64,000 nucleotides of DNA from Molossus alvarezi (Eukaryota; Chordata; Mammalia; Chiroptera; Molossidae). Shown one piece after another: positions 32,022 through 45,624 of this stretch. The stretch's first letter is position 1, and every line of letters begins with the position of its first letter. The DNA lies in contig CM073907.1 in assembly GCA_037176705.1 (NCBI GenBank), positions 15,035,001-15,099,000 on the forward strand, read 5' to 3'. The translations under genes and the position numbers were made by a program. The notes beneath the pieces are model-generated. The model did no database searches. It was given only the letters and a program-made list of their open reading frames with translations, and was not told where the DNA came from.

Positions 32022-33179
32022 GAATGAATAAAAGACTTAAATGTGACTCATATCCATAAAAATCCTAAAAAAAATGTAGGCAACAAAATTTCAGACATTA
32101 TACATAGCAGAATTTTCATTGATACATCACCTAAGGCAACAGAAACAAAGCAGAAAATGAACACATGGGACTACATCAAACTCATAAGCTTCTGCACAGC
32201 AAAACCACAAAAATAAAAAGGCAACCCACTGTATGGGAGAGCATAATTGCCAATGCTATTTTAGATAAGGGGTTAATTTCCAATATATAGAGAGGGCTTA
32301 TACAGCTCAACAAAAGGAAGACAACCCAATTAAAAAATGGCCAGAGGAAATAAATAGACACCTCTTCAGATAGGACATACAAAGGGCTAAGAGACATATG
32401 AAGAAATGCTCAACATCACTAATCATCAGAGAGATGCAAATTAAAACAACAATGAGGTATCACCTCACACCTGTCAGAATGGCCACCATCAAGAAATCCT
32501 CAAACAACAAGTGTTGATGAGGGTGTGGAAAAATGGGACTCTAGTACGCTGCAGGTGAGAATGCAGACTGTTGCAGCCACTATGGAAAACAATATGGTGT
32601 TACCTCAAAAAATTAAAAATTGAACTTCCATTTGACCCAGTGATCTTGCTTCTAGGAATATACCCTAAGAAGCGTGAAACACCAATCAGAAAGAATATAT
32701 GTACACCCATGTTCATAGTAGCACTATTTACAATAGCTAAGATCTGGAAAGAGCCCAAATGTCTATCAGCAGACAAATGGATTAAAAAGCTGTGGTACAT
32801 ATACACAATGGAGTACTATGCAGCTGTAAGAAAGAAAGATCTCTTATCATTTGAGAGGACATGGAGGGACCTGGGAAATGTTATCCTAAGCAAAACAAGT
32901 CAAACAGAGAAAGAGAAGTATCATATGATCTAACTTATCTGTGAAATATAATGAACATAACAGTCTGAGAAATGGGGTAGTTGCAGAGACGTGGAAGTGG
33001 GGTACAGACTGACAATCCACAGAAGAGAAAGTGGTGGGGGAGAGATAAACCACAGAACTTATATGCATGTATTAATAAACAATGGACATGGACAACAAAG
33101 CTGGGGACAGGGCAGGGACAAAGGAGAAGAGAGAAATCAGTGGGTAAAAAAGGAGAAACATCTGCAACAAAAATTAATT
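32022..33179 (+). mobile_element. 5'-truncated L1 (3' end of ORF2 and 3'UTR)
   Basis: Starts AAAAGACTTAAATGTGACTC (ORF2 'KRLKCDSYP'), and encodes [20 protein letters not shown] and [21 protein letters not shown]. The 3'UTR ends …AACAAAAATTAATTA. It abuts the next L1 5' end head-to-tail. Indels break ORF2 near 32220 and 32570. Confidence 0.92.
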
Positions 33180-34356
33180 AGAGAGAAGTCAAAAATGGCG
33201 GTGAAGTGAATGGAGCTACACAGACCATCTCCCAACACCAAACTGGATTTACAATGAAAATAAAGGCAAATCATCAGGATAGGGCAGCTGAAAGACATCT
33301 TGGAGGACCACTTAACCAGAAACACCTACTCAATCCTGGTAGGATTGTGAGGACGCGAGAGGGGGCCCAGAGCCCACGGTCCACAGCGGCCTGTGCTGGG
33401 GCCAGGGAACTCGGCAGGAAATTACTGCTACCACCTCCCTAGCCACCCTGCATGGGCCCTGGGAACTCTGTAGCCTGCTAAACTCTCTGCTGGAGCCACA
33501 CAGACTCACAGAGAGCAGGGGACTCAGCGGGATTCTGCTACCAAGGCTGAGCCCCGCAAACTCTGCGTGGTAAGCACTTGGCAGGCACCGCGCAGACTCA
33601 CGGGGACCAGGGGACTGTGCTGGACGCTACTGCCACCTCTGCAGTGTCCCGCTACCGCGGCTCAGTCCTGGGGCTTCTGTTGAGTGCAACCCCCTCAGCT
33701 GGTGCCACAGCCGCAGCCGCCCTTATCTGGAAGCAGCGCAGTTGGGTTAAAAGACCCAGGCGGCTCCAGGACGCAGAGTCTGGACAGAGGCTAAATTGGC
33801 AGCAGCCACTCACCTTGGGCTCTGGCAGAGGGAAGGCATACTGGACTGGAACCCTCTGGGGACACTCAGGTTTTGGAGGGTGCTAAGAGCTTTTGCTGAG
33901 TGCAGCCACTCAGGACTGTGGTCATTTTACTTCTTCTCAAGGCCATGGGAAGAGGCAGTGGCCCTTCCCTCAGAGATTCAACCACACCTGGTTGCCATTG
34001 AAATGCTAATTGAGGCCCATTAACAAGGAACACCTGCCTCACTCTCAGGAACTCCTCTTACACTGAGCACCTGAGGGAGTTTTTCAGGCAACTCAGAAAC
34101 CAAGGGTCTGCAGGTGACCTCTACTAATAGTCTCCAGGCAAAAACAAAACAAAACAAAACAAAAAACAAAAAGCTACAGGATAACTGCCATTCTCTGGGC
34201 GTGCAACACTAACCAGAAAAGCTAAGACTTGATGGTGGTGTTTAAAGTGGGTCCTCCCTGGTGCATCCAAACCCAGGAGAGGGAGCCATAAACAGCAGAA
34301 CACCAACACCCACTGGGAAAACTTGGCAGACTCCAAAGCCCACTGTGATAGCCAAA

Positions 34357-35237
34357 ATGGTGAGAAACAGAAACAAAAGCCAAATGAAAGAACAAGAGAC
34401 CTCTACAGAAGATTAAATAAATGAAGTGCAGTTAAGCAAGTTAACAGAAATAGAATTCAGAGGCATGATCTCGAGGAAGCTCAACAGCATGTGTAAGGAC
34501 ATGAGCACCGTGAGTAAAGACATAGAAATGTTGAAAATAAACAAGTTGGAAATGAAAAACCAACAGGAAGAAATGAAGAATGACATATCAGAAATGAAAA
34601 ACACACTGGAAGGTCTAAAAAGCAGAGTAGGGGAAGCTGAGGACCCGATCAGTGAATTAGAAGACAGGCTAGAAGAAATCAACCAATCAGAAAACAAAAA
34701 GGAAAAAAAAAAACAATTAAAAAACAGGAAGACAGCTTAAGAGAACTGTGGGACAACTGGAAACAGAATAATATTTGCATCATAGGAGTCCCTGAAGAAG
34801 AAGAAAGTAAGCGAGGGCTAGAGAATATAGTCAAAGAAAGAGTGACAGAAAACTTCCCTAATTTGGTGAAGGAAGAAGGCATTCAAGTTCAAGAAGTTCA
34901 GAGAGCCCCAAGTAAGAAGAACCCAAACAGGCCCAGACCAAGACACATAGTAATCAAACTGCCAAAAATTAAAGACAAGGAGAGAATCCTAAAAGCAGCA
35001 AGAGATAAGCAACAGGTTACCTACAAAGGAAACCCCATAAGGCTCTCGGCTGACTTTTCACAAAAAACACTACAGGCTAGAAGGGAATGGCATGAAGTAA
35101 TCAAGGTCATGAAAAACAAGGATGTGAATCCAAGACTACTGTACCCAGAAAGGCTATTATTCAAAATAGAAGGTCAAATAAAGAGCTTCTCAGACAAAAA
35201 AAAAAAAAAAAAAAAAAAGGCTAAGGGAATACATTAG
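34357..35237 (+). pseudogene. L1 ORF1 pseudogene
   Basis: ATG at 34357; a TAA after 19 codons and another after the coiled-coil half (34738) disrupt it. The C-terminal half is open (MTENFPNLVKEEGIQVQEVQ…RPRPRHIVIKLPKIKDKERI…QARREWHEVIKVMK) and ends in an expanded A-run at 35198-35218. The coiled coil is Lys/Glu-rich (residues ~30-125); an RRM-like and a C-terminal domain follow. It is the RNA-binding protein of the retrotransposon; inactive here. Confidence 0.92.
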
Positions 35238-35325
35238 CACCAAACCAGCACTGTAAGAAATGTTAAAAGGACTGCTATAATTACCAGGAGAAATGGGAAG
35301 GAAAATAGAAGCACACTAAACAAAA

Positions 35326-36460
35326 ATGGCAATAAATAAGTACATATCAATAATCACCTTAAATGTAAATGGACTGAATGCTCCCATCAAAAGACACAGA
35401 GTAGCTGACTGTATAAGAAAGCATGACTCATCTCTATGTTGTTTACCAGAGACCCACCTCACAACAAAAGACTCACATAGATTGAAAGTGAAAGGATGGA
35501 AAAAAATCTTTCAAGCAAACGCAAAAGAAAAAAAAGCTGGGGTAGCAATACTTATATCTGATAAAATAGACTTCAGAATGAAGGCCGTAACTAGAGACAA
35601 AGACGACCACTACGTAATATTGAAAGGATCTATCCAACAGGAAGATATAATCTTGATAAACATATACGCATCCAATATAGGATCACCAAAATATATTATA
35701 AAACTACTGGAGGACTTCAAAGGAGAAATCGATAGCAATACAATCATAGCAGGGGACTTCAACACCCCGCTCACATCACTGGATAGATCCTCTAGACAAA
35801 AAATTAGCAAGGAAACAGAGACTCTAAATGAAGCACTAGACCAAATAGATTTAATAGATATCTACAGAGAACTACACCTCAAAACTACAGAATTCACATT
35901 CTTCTCAAGTGCACATGGTACATTCTCAAAGATAGACCACATGTTACGGCACAAACTAAGTCTCTACAAGTTCAAGAAGATAGATTCATATCAAGCATCA
36001 TCTCAGACCACAATGGCATGACACTAGAAATCAATTGCAAGAAGAACATACAAAGACATTTGAACACATGGAAGCTAAATAGCATGTTATTAAGCAATGA
36101 ATGGGTCACCGAGGAGATCAAGGAAGAAATCAAAAACTTCCTGGAAACCAATGAAAATGAAGACACAACAACACAAAATCTCTGGGATGCAGCAAAAGCA
36201 GTTCTGAGAGGGAAGTTTATAGCACTACAGGCCTACCTCAAAAAAGAAGAAAAATCTCTATAGACTATCGAACCTCACAACTTAAAGAACTAGGGAGCAA
36301 ACAAAAAGAAAACCGCAGAGCAAGTAGAAGGAAGGAAATAGTAAGGATCAGAGCAGAAATAAATAACATAGAGACCAAAAAAACAATTCAGAGGATCAAT
36401 AAAACAAAGAGTTGGTTTTTCGAAAAGATAAACAAGATTGTTGGACCCTTAGCTAGACTC
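35326..36460 (+). pseudogene. L1 ORF2 endonuclease part, 3' broken
   Basis: ATG at 35326: MAINKYISIITLNVNGLNAP, LPETHLTTKDSH (the catalytic Glu is kept, though the usual Gln before it is Pro), IIAGDFNTPLTSLDRSS and [13 protein letters not shown], the APE-type endonuclease landmarks. A frameshift near 35985 and a stop at 36263 follow. No reverse transcriptase remains because the element breaks at 36460. Confidence 0.92.
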
Positions 36461-38866
36461 CAAGTGAGGGCCCTGCTCCTGCAGAGGGTCTGGGGCCTGA
36501 GATGAATGAGTCTCTGTGTAATTCACATGTGAATTCCAGATGTCTTGTTTACCTAATCCACAGGAATGAGTATCAGTTTAATTAAGGATAGAGGTGTTTA
36601 TAATGTCCATCTTTCTGACTCTTTATATTGGTTCTGCATATAGGCAGACAAGAGGGTGGGTAGTTGTTTACAGGCTGCATCCAGCACCAACAGAACTCTT
36701 TACTTTCTCAGTGGTGGTGATCAAGCTGCCTTAGAGCTCAAGGAACTGGAAGTGCTCATTGACCTCAATGGCAAGTGTACTGACAGCTACTTCCCACAGA
36801 TGATTAAGAAGCAAAATGCTCTCAATAAGAAATTGTAAATAGTAAGCAATTGTACATACACATAAGAAATTTACTAACTATAAAATTAATTATGTTTCTG
36901 TGTAGTCAGAAGTGATAGAAGTTAAACATACTATTGCTTCTCCCGAGAGCAACAAAAATGTGTTCTCTTTGTGATTAGATATTCAGCCCTGTTAGAAGGA
37001 CAAGATGGGTTGTATTAGAAAGCATGATATTGAATGCCATCAGTCAACTGTGGAACCTTTATTCTGTAGAGCTATTCATTTGTTTTAGAATAAACATTCA
37101 CATTGCCCTCCAGCTAGCAGCCCTGGAGATGAAAGGTATCATTTATAAACTGGTCGCATTTGCCTTTAAAAGTTAAAATTGTCTCATCCATTTCTTCCTC
37201 CAACTCTCCTTGACATCAATTTGAAAAGAAAAGATTATTCAGCTTATAACAGGATCATATACATTAGAAATATTTTCTGGAATGACACATTTTTTTTTTT
37301 ATGGTTTTGGGCTTTCTTGTGGGGTTTTCAGAAGAAGTGTTTTGACTTTAGACATCTGTGTTTCTGGAAAACATTATTTATCAGTCCAAGATTTTTGGTA
37401 AACTCTTTCTTCTGTGCTTGGAAAAGTCTTTAAAATATATTCCAAAACTATATGTACAATTTTACCAAAAGGTAGGCAATGCTATAATTTTTAGTTCATG
37501 CTTCAGTAGAGCAAGTACTAGATATTTGCAGACACAACCTTGGGTCTTACTGCTTTGCTCTTTGATCATAGACACGTGGCACATAAATTGCTTTTATACT
37601 CCTTTTTCACCTACTCCCAGGCACATACATATACAATCATGATTAAAAGCTCCTGAAAAGGCATCATTTAAATAGCCTCCTGGCAGGATAAAGTAGTACT
37701 GACCTTCTGAGTCTTTGACACCAAGTGAGTGATCTGTTCTTCATTGCTTCATAATAAAAAGCTGCATTCGGCATGTGTATTACGTACTGACCCCTCTCAT
37801 GTAAGGCATTTTTTGTTTTAAACAATTTTGATGTGACTTTTATCCTTTGGGAATTTTCTTCCTTCTCACTCCTTTCCTTGTAGAAGCCCAGGCTTCAGGT
37901 AGATGTGATGGTTGAAGAGCACTTTTGTGTATGGAATCAATGGCAGCAATAAGACTGCAGAATTAACTACTGTTTCTCCCCTGTCAACCATGATACCTCC
38001 CTTTTTATTTTTTTTAAAATGAAGAATGAATGAACATTTGACCTTTGTCTCAGACATACCCAAAAAGGAGGGGGCATACTCTAGCATTTAGCTGTGCCAT
38101 TTATGTGATTTTGTAAAAGATCTTGTTTCCTGATTAATGCGGCTTTTTGATTAGTGGGTTAAAACTGCTCCTGCATGCTCCTTTTGAGAATAAATTGCTT
38201 ATGTGCTATACCCACAATTTGGAGATGGGGGAAGAAAATTGACCGAGCTTATGAGTTGGACACATAAAAATGAAGAGCAGGCCTTGGTTGAGCTAAGCAC
38301 TCTCTCAAATAAAAGGCTTTGAGTCATGAAGAAAACATTTTTCCCCTCTAGAAAATGTTTCTGTGGCTGTGATGACAGCGACCCTGTTCTTTCTTTTAGT
38401 CATGGGTCTGGTGAGTGTGAAATTGTTTTGGTATGTTGATCGGAAATGCCTCAAGTGATTATGCTTGTGTTTCCAAGCAGACGTCAGGAGCAAGGCAGCA
38501 GGGTCTGCCACCTTTCAAAAAACCCAAAGAAACCCAAGATTGGAAGAGAGCATGATTTCTGAGTGGGATAATTCAACAGAATTTGAAATGAGGAGGTCTC
38601 AGGTTGGAATACAGATGCTGCCTATGAAGATCAAAGAGAGCAGTGGGGAGATGTGAGCAGAGCAGCTTCAGGCTGGTTCCTCATGGCTCAGGTTTCCATC
38701 ACTATAACATGTGTTCCCGGGTCTTGCACTGTGCAAAAGTGATTTTAGTCAAAATGCATGAAAAATATAATGGTATAAACAGAAAAAATATATACCAGTT
38801 TTTCTGCTTGGAGCTCTACTCAGATTTAAGATTTATTATGTTTAAAGTTCCTTTATAAAATTCTCT
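36461..38866 (+). other. 2.4-kb non-repeat island; possible terminal exon and 3'UTR
   Basis: No L1 or SINE similarity. A pyrimidine-rich acceptor-like site CTTTACTTTCTCAG ends at about 36712. It is followed by an open frame reading GGDQAALELKELEVLIDLNG…QMIKKQNALNKKL and stopping with TAA at 36836-36838. About 2 kb of AT-rich sequence then has several polyadenylation-like signals (AATAAAC near 37089, AATAAAA near 37752, AATAAAT near 38190, AATAAAA near 38308). The layout resembles a last coding exon plus long 3'UTR. I do not recognise the protein. It may be a real exon, a segmental copy, or a processed remnant. Confidence 0.4.
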
Positions 38867-39387
38867 TAGACCAAATGAATTTAATAGATACCTACAAAGA
38901 ATTACACCCCATAACAACAAAATTCACATTCTTCTCAAGTGCACATGGGACATTCTCAAAGATAGACCACATGTTAGGACACAAACTAAGTCTCTATAAG
39001 TTCAAGAAGACTGAAAATATATCAAGCATTTTCTCAGATCACAATGGCACACAACTAGAAATCAATAGCAACAAGAACATGCAAAGACATTTGAACACAT
39101 GGAAGCAAAATAGCATGTTATTAAACAACAAATGGGTCAATGAGGAGATCAAAGAAGAAATTAAAAACTTCCTGGAATCCAATGAAAATGAACACAACAA
39201 CACAAAAACTATGGGATGCAGCAAAAGCAGTTCTGAGAGGGAAGTTCATAGCACTACAGGCCTACCTCAAGGAGCAAGAAAAATCTTTAATAGACTATTT
39301 AACCTCACAACTTAGAGAACTAGAAAACAAAGAAAAAGAAAACTCTAGAGCACATAGAAGGAAGAAAATAATAAAGATCAGAGCAGA

Positions 39388-39641
39388 GCCCTGGCCGGTT
39401 TGGCTCAGCGGTTAGAGCGTTGGCCTGCGGTCCGGAGAGACCCGGGTTTGGTTCCCGCTAAGGGCACGTACTTCGGTTGCAGTGTGTCCCCGGCCCTGGT
39501 TGGTCATGTGGGTGGTAGCCACTCGATGTGTCCCTTCACGTCGATGTTTCTCTCTCTCTCTCTCTCTTCCTCTCTCTCCCTCCCACTCTATCTGTACAAA
39601 AAATGGAAAAATATCCTTGGGTGAAGATAAAAAAAAAAAAA
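39388..39641 (+). mobile_element. Young VES-type SINE in L1 ORF2
   Basis: GCCCTGGCCGGTTTGGCTCA head and an A-rich end. A perfect 15-bp TSD AAAGATCAGAGCAGA lies at 39373-39387 and 39642-39656. Confidence 0.95.
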
Positions 39642-40411
39642 AAAGATCAGAGCAGAAATAAATGACATAGAGACCAAAAAAAAAAACCAACAATTCAAAG
39701 GATCAATGAAACAAAAAGCTGGTTTTTTAAAAAGATAAACAAAATTGATGGACCCTAAGCTAGACTCACCAGGAAACAAAGAGAGAGAACCCAAATACAG
39801 CAAATCAGAAATGAAAAAGGAGAAGTAACAATTGACACCACAGAAATACAGAAGATCATTAACAACAATTATGAAAAATTATATAGCAACCAATTTGACA
39901 ATTTAAGCAAAATGGACAAATTCCTAGAAACACATAGTCTCCCAACACTGGACCAGGAAGAGATAGAAAACTTGAACAGATGAACAACAACAGAAGAAAT
40001 TGAAGATGTAATCAAGACTCTCCCAGCAAACAACAGCCCAGGCCCGGATGGCTACACGGGGGAGTTTTATCAAACATTCATAAAAGAACTAACACCCATT
40101 CTCCTCAAACTATTGCAAAAAATTCAAGAAGGAGGACTTTCAAACTTGTTTTATGAGGCCAGCATAATTCTAATTCTAAAATCAGAATCAGAAAAAGACG
40201 TTAAAAAGAAAGAAAACTACAGGCCAATATCCCAGATGAACATAGACCCCAAAATCCTGAACGAAATACTAGCAAATCAGATCCAGCAACACATCAAAAT
40301 AATTATTCAGCATGACCAAGTGGAATTAATCCCAAGAATACTAGGCTGGTACAATATTTGAAAATCAATAAATGTTATACACCACATAAACAAAATGAAG
40401 AATAAAATCCA

Positions 40412-40671
40412 GCCCTGGCCAGTTTGGCTCAGTGGTTAGAGTGTCGACCTGCGGTCCTGAAACACCTGGGTTCGGTTCCCGCTAAGGGTGCGTACCTCGG
40501 TTGCAGTTTATCCCTGGCCCTGGTCGGTAGTGCGGGTGGCAGCCACTCAATGTGTTCCTTTCATATCGATGTTTCTCTCTCTCTCTCTGTTCCTCTCTCT
40601 CCCTCCCACTCTACCTGAACAAAAAAAGAAAAAATGTCCTCGGGTGAGGATAAAAAAAGAAAGAAAAAAAA
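40412..40671 (+). mobile_element. Young VES-type SINE in L1 ORF2
   Basis: GCCCTGGCCAGTTTGGCTCA head, GTCCTCGGGTGAGGATAAAA tail. A perfect 14-bp TSD AAGAATAAAATCCA lies at 40398-40411 and 40672-40685. Confidence 0.95.
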
Positions 40672-42874
40672 AAGAATAAAATCCACATGATCATAAAAGT
40701 AGATGCCAAAAAGCTTTTGACAAAATCCAGCATTTATTTTTGATAAAAACGCTCAGCAAAAGTAGCAGGGTACTAGATATCATATCTAGACATAATAAAG
40801 GCCATATGTGAAGACCTACAGCCAACATCATACTCAATGGGCAAGAACTAAAAGCATTTCCCTTAAGAACAGGACAAGACAAGGATGCCTAGTTTTGCAA
40901 TTCTTATTGAACATAGTACTGGAAGTCTTAGCCACAGCAATCAGACAGCAGAAAAAAACAAAAGGGATCCAAATTGGAAAGGAGAAAGTGAAACTGTCAT
41001 TCGCAGATGACACTATACGTAAAAACACCCAAAGACTCCATCAAATATTTACTAGACTTAATAAATAAATTTGGCAAAGTAGCAGGGTACAAAATTAATG
41101 TCAAGAAATCTATGGCATTCTTATTCACCAATGATAAACTCACAGAAAAAGAAACTAAAAAAACAATTCCATTTACCATCATTGCAAAAAAAATTAAAAT
41201 ACCTAGAAATAAACATAACCAAAGAAGTAAAGGACCTATGCACAGAAAACTACAGGTAATTGAAAAAAGAAAGAGAGGAAGATATAAAAAATTCAAAGCA
41301 CACACCTTGTTCACGGAGTCGAAGTATTAACATCATTAAAATGCCCATAATACCCAGAACAATCTGTAGATTGAATGCAATCCCCATCAAAATACCAATG
41401 ACATACTTCACAGAACTAAAACAAATACTTCAAAAGTTCATATGAAACCAAAAAAGACCCCAAATAACCCCAGTAATCTTGAACAAGAAGAACAAAGTTG
41501 GAGAAATTACATTACCACTTTCAGGTTATACTACAAAGCCACTGTAATCAAAACACCCTGGTACTGGCACAAGAACAAGCATATAGACCAGTGGAACAGA
41601 ACAGAGAACCCAGAAATGGACCCAAGGCAATATGCTCAATTAATATTTGACAAAGGTGGCAAGAGCATACAGTGGAGTAAAGACAGCCTCTTTAATAAAT
41701 GGTATTGGGAAAATTGGACAGCTACATGCAAATAAATGAAACTAGACCGTCGACATACACCATACACATGAATAAATACAAAATAGATAAAAGACTTAAA
41801 TGTTACTCATGAATCCATAAAAATCCTAGAAGGAACTGTAGGTGACAAAATTGTAGACATCATATGCAGCAGAATTTTCACTGATACATCAAAATGGAAA
41901 GGAATCCTACTATCTGGAAGACCATAATTGCCAATAATGCATCAAATAAGAGTTAATTTCCAAAATATGTGGAGTGCTTATAAAACTCAACAATAGGAAG
42001 ACAAAGAACCCAATTAGAAATGGGCAAAGGAACTAAAAGGACACCTCTTCAAACAGGACATACAAATGGCTAAGAGACACATCAGTAATCATCAGAGAGA
42101 TGCAAATTAAAACAACAATGAGATATCACCTCACACCTGTTAGAATGGCCAACATCAACAAATAATCAAACAACAATTCTTGGTGAGGGTGTGGAGAAAG
42201 GGGACTAAAGTACACTGCTGCTGGGCATGCAGACTGGTGCAGGCATTATGAAAAACAATTTGGTGTTACTTCAAAAAAGTAAAAATTGAACTTCTATTTG
42301 ACCCAGTGATCCCACATCGAGCAATGTAGCCTAAGAATCCTGAAACACCAATCAGAAAGAATATATGTACCCCCATGTTCATAGCAGCAGTATTTACAAT
42401 AGCTAACTGCTGGAAACAGCCCAAATTTCCATAAGTAGATGAATGGATAAAAAAGCTGTGATAGATATACACAATGGAGTACTATGCAGCTGTAAGAAAG
42501 AAAGATCACTTATCCTTTGTGACGACATGGACAGACCTGGAAAGTATTATCCTAAGTGAACCAATACAAACAGAGAAATAAAGTATCATATGATCTCACT
42601 TATCTGTGAAATACAATGAAGGTAACAGTCCGAGGAATGGGGTAGTCCCAAAGACGTAGCAGTGGGGTACAGACTGACAATCCCCAGAAGAGCAATAGGG
42701 AGGGAGACATAAACCACAGAACTTATATGCATGTATGCATGAGCAATGGACATGGACCAAAAAGCTGGAGACATGACAGGAAGGGAGGGGGAGGAAGAAT
42801 GAGTGGGGGGGAAAGGGAGAAACATCTGGAACCAAAGTAAATAAATAAATTAATAATAAAATAAATTACTACAT

Positions 42875-43090
42875 AGATATAAATATAAATGATATAGATA
42901 AATATATAAACAAAGATGATATAAATTGATTAGGTATAGATAGATAGAGATAGAGATAGAGATGATAGATATAGATATAGATAGATATAGATGATATAGA
43001 TATAGATGATATAGATATAGATATAGATATAGATGATATATATATGCATATAGATATAAATATAAATATAGATATACATATAGATAGGTA
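42875..43090. repeat. (ATAGAT)n-type compound microsatellite
   Basis: About 200 bp of GATA/ATAGAT variants (GATATAGATA, TAGAGATAGAGATGA) following the L1 tail, probably grown from the L1 A-rich end. Confidence 0.93.
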
Positions 43091-43300
43091 TGGGGTGTTT
43101 CAGATCACAAACAACGTGTCCAAAAATGTGGATTTTGAGCTCTTTTTATGCTGACCTCTCATGTCTTCTCTCAGGACCTGTTTTCTGTTTGTGAATATCT
43201 TTATTTGGGATGTCATGAAGAGGTTGAAGAAATCATATGTATTTATATTTAATGATTCAGTATTATTACCAAAATAAAATTTTATTAAAATATTAAAGGT
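43091..43300. other. Unassigned spacer (left flank of the L1 array)
   Basis: About 210 bp of sequence that is not L1. It differs from the spacer found before the L1s at 51024, 57424 and 63526. Confidence 0.55.
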
Positions 43301-44137
43301 AAGAAAAAATGACAGTGGAACAAATGGAAGCTACACAAACCTCCTCCAACAACCAAACTGAAACTACAACAAAAATAAAAAACACAATATTGAAAAAAAA
43401 AACTAAAAACAGCTGAGAGAACCTATATAACTAAAGACAGAAAGAGGATACCAAATCGAGCCTGGTAGAAACTGTGGAGGTGTGATCGAGTAGGCTGAGG
43501 GCCCAAAAACATTAGCTGAAGGCTGCTTCACCTGATAAAGCAGCGGTTTTAAACAGTACAAAATCAAGTATATCCACTTACCTTGGGCTCCAGCAGAGGG
43601 AGGGCTGACTGCACTGAAAATGTGAGGAGAGAGTCCAAAACTCTTGGTTCAGAAGACAGCTGGAGGGAAGGATACTGGGTGTTTAGTGCTGTTATCAATC
43701 CCTCATAGAACAGCAGCCACCTTATTCAAGGAGCTTCTTCTCAGAGCCTTGGGAGAAGCAATGGACCCTCACTCAGGAATTCAACACCACCAGGCTGACC
43801 TGAAAATGCAAATTGAGGCTCATGAAAATATAGTGTCTGACAGAAAGCAAGTGTCTCACCCTCTGGAAATCCTCTTATACATAAGGAATTTTTTATACTT
43901 TTGAAGGCTACAAATTGAGGTTCATCACGTTAATGAAACTAATGGCTGCCAGGAAAAATCTAGAGGATAACATTTTCTTGGCCTTCCAATCTACCAACGA
44001 AAATAATCCTTGAGAGTAGTGTTTAACATGAGTTCCTTCACAATTATCCTAACCCAGTAAAGGGAGGCACAACCAGAAAAACACGAACACCCACAGGGAA
44101 AATTTGGCAGGTTTTAGAACCCACTGAGACAGCCTCA

Positions 44138-44981
44138 ATGGTGAAACAAAAATACAAGTCACAAATAAAAGAACAAGATATTTTACAGAAAAAGAAATAA
44201 ATGAAATGGATTTAAACAAGATATCAGAGACAGAATTAGGAGTAATACTATGAGGAAGCTCAACAACATTAGTAAAGAGCTCAACAGCATGAGTGAAGAT
44301 AAGGAAAAATTGAAAATTAACAAACTGGAAATGAATAATGAAATAGCAGATATAAAGAACACATTGGAAGCAATGAAAAGCAGGTCAGAGAAGGGCAAAA
44401 ATTGGATCATGAATTAGAAGACAGGGTAGAAAATATCACCCAATAAGAAAACCAAAATGAAAAAAAAAAAAAACACACACTTAAAATACAGAAAGACAGC
44501 CTAAGAGAACTGTGGGACAACATGAAATACAATAACACACACATCATAGAAGTTCCAGGAAAACAAGAAAATGAGCAGGGATAGAGAATATATTTGAAGA
44601 AATAGTGTCAGAAAACACTCATAACTTGGTGAAGGAAAATGGCATATACCTTCAAAAAGCACAAAGAGGTAAAGCTTTGAAGAATCCAATAACACCGACA
44701 TCGAAACACATAATAATTAAAAGGTCAAAATTAAAAAGAGAAAGAAAATTTAAATGCAGCAACACATAAGCAACAGATTATCCACAAAGAAAACCACATA
44801 ACCTTATCAGCTGAATGCTCAACAAAAACACTACTGGACAGAAGAGAAAGTCATGAAGTGATCACGATAATGAAAAACAAGGATCTGAATCCAAGACTAC
44901 TCTATCCATCAGACTATCATTTAAAATAAAAGATAAAATAAAGGAAGAGCTTCCCAGAAAAAAAGGCTAATAGAATATGTT
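44138..44981 (+). pseudogene. L1 ORF1 relic (unit A)
   Basis: ATG near 44138 (MVKQKYKSQIKEQDILQKKK…) resembles the ORF1 of the 33-kb L1 (MVRNRNKSQMKEQETSTED). Frameshifts and stops occur throughout. Non-coding now. Confidence 0.8.
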
Positions 44982-45624
44982 AGCAACAACCAGCTCTTTA
45001 AGAAATGTTAACAGGGGTGCTATAATAAGAAGAAGAAATAGGAAGATAAATATAACCATAATAAATGAAAATTGCAATAAATAAGTACATATCAATAATT
45101 GCCGTAAACACAAATAGATTAAACATTCCTATCAAAATCACAGAGTAGCTGAATAGATAAGAATGCATAGCTTATATATAGGTTTTTTAGAAGAGACCCA
45201 ACTCCCAAAAACGCCTTACATAGGTAGGAAGTGAAGAGATGGAAAACTAGAAATGAATTACAAAAACATGTCAACACATAAAGACCACATAGCACGTTAT
45301 TAAACAAAGAATGGGTTCACAAGGAGATCAAGAAAAAATTAAAAACTTCATGGAAACCAATGAAAATGAACACACAACAACACAAAAACAATGGGATTCA
45401 GTGAAAGTAGTCCAGATAGGAAAGTTTATACCATACATGTCTACCTCAGGAAACTACATTTTCTAATTGACTATCTTACATCACAACTTAAAAAACTAGA
45501 AAGAAAAAAACAACAACAACAACAACAAAAAACACAGAAAAAAAAACAGAGTAAGTAGTAGGAAATGTATAGCAAAGATCACAGCACAAATAGTCAACAT
45601 ACAGACTAAAAAAAATTCAAAACA

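Larger units (their letters stand above)
33180..36460 (+). mobile_element. L1 with complete 5' part, broken in ORF2
   Basis: The 5'UTR (33180-34356) starts …AAAAATGGCGGTGAAGTGAATGGAG, followed by ORF1 (34357-35237) and the ORF2 endonuclease region (35326-36460). Similarity to the other L1s ends abruptly after CTTAGCTAGACTC at 36460; no 3' end follows. The ORF1 N terminus (MVRNRNKSQMKEQETSTED…) marks a different subfamily from the L1 in ND4. Confidence 0.92.
38867..42860 (+). mobile_element. 5'-truncated L1 carrying two SINEs
   Basis: Begins in the ORF2 endonuclease (TAGACCAAATGAATTTAATA; DQMNLIDTYKELHP). It continues through the reverse transcriptase (SFADD near 40998, the catalytic F-A-D-D motif) and the C-terminal tail to the 3'UTR and an A-rich end near 42850. 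SINEs at 39388 and 40412 split it. The 3'UTR is followed by a microsatellite. Frameshifts throughout. Confidence 0.93.

Noticed and set aside
35326..36021. Active L1 endonuclease gene
   Set aside because: A frameshift follows and the element lacks reverse transcriptase and a 3' end.
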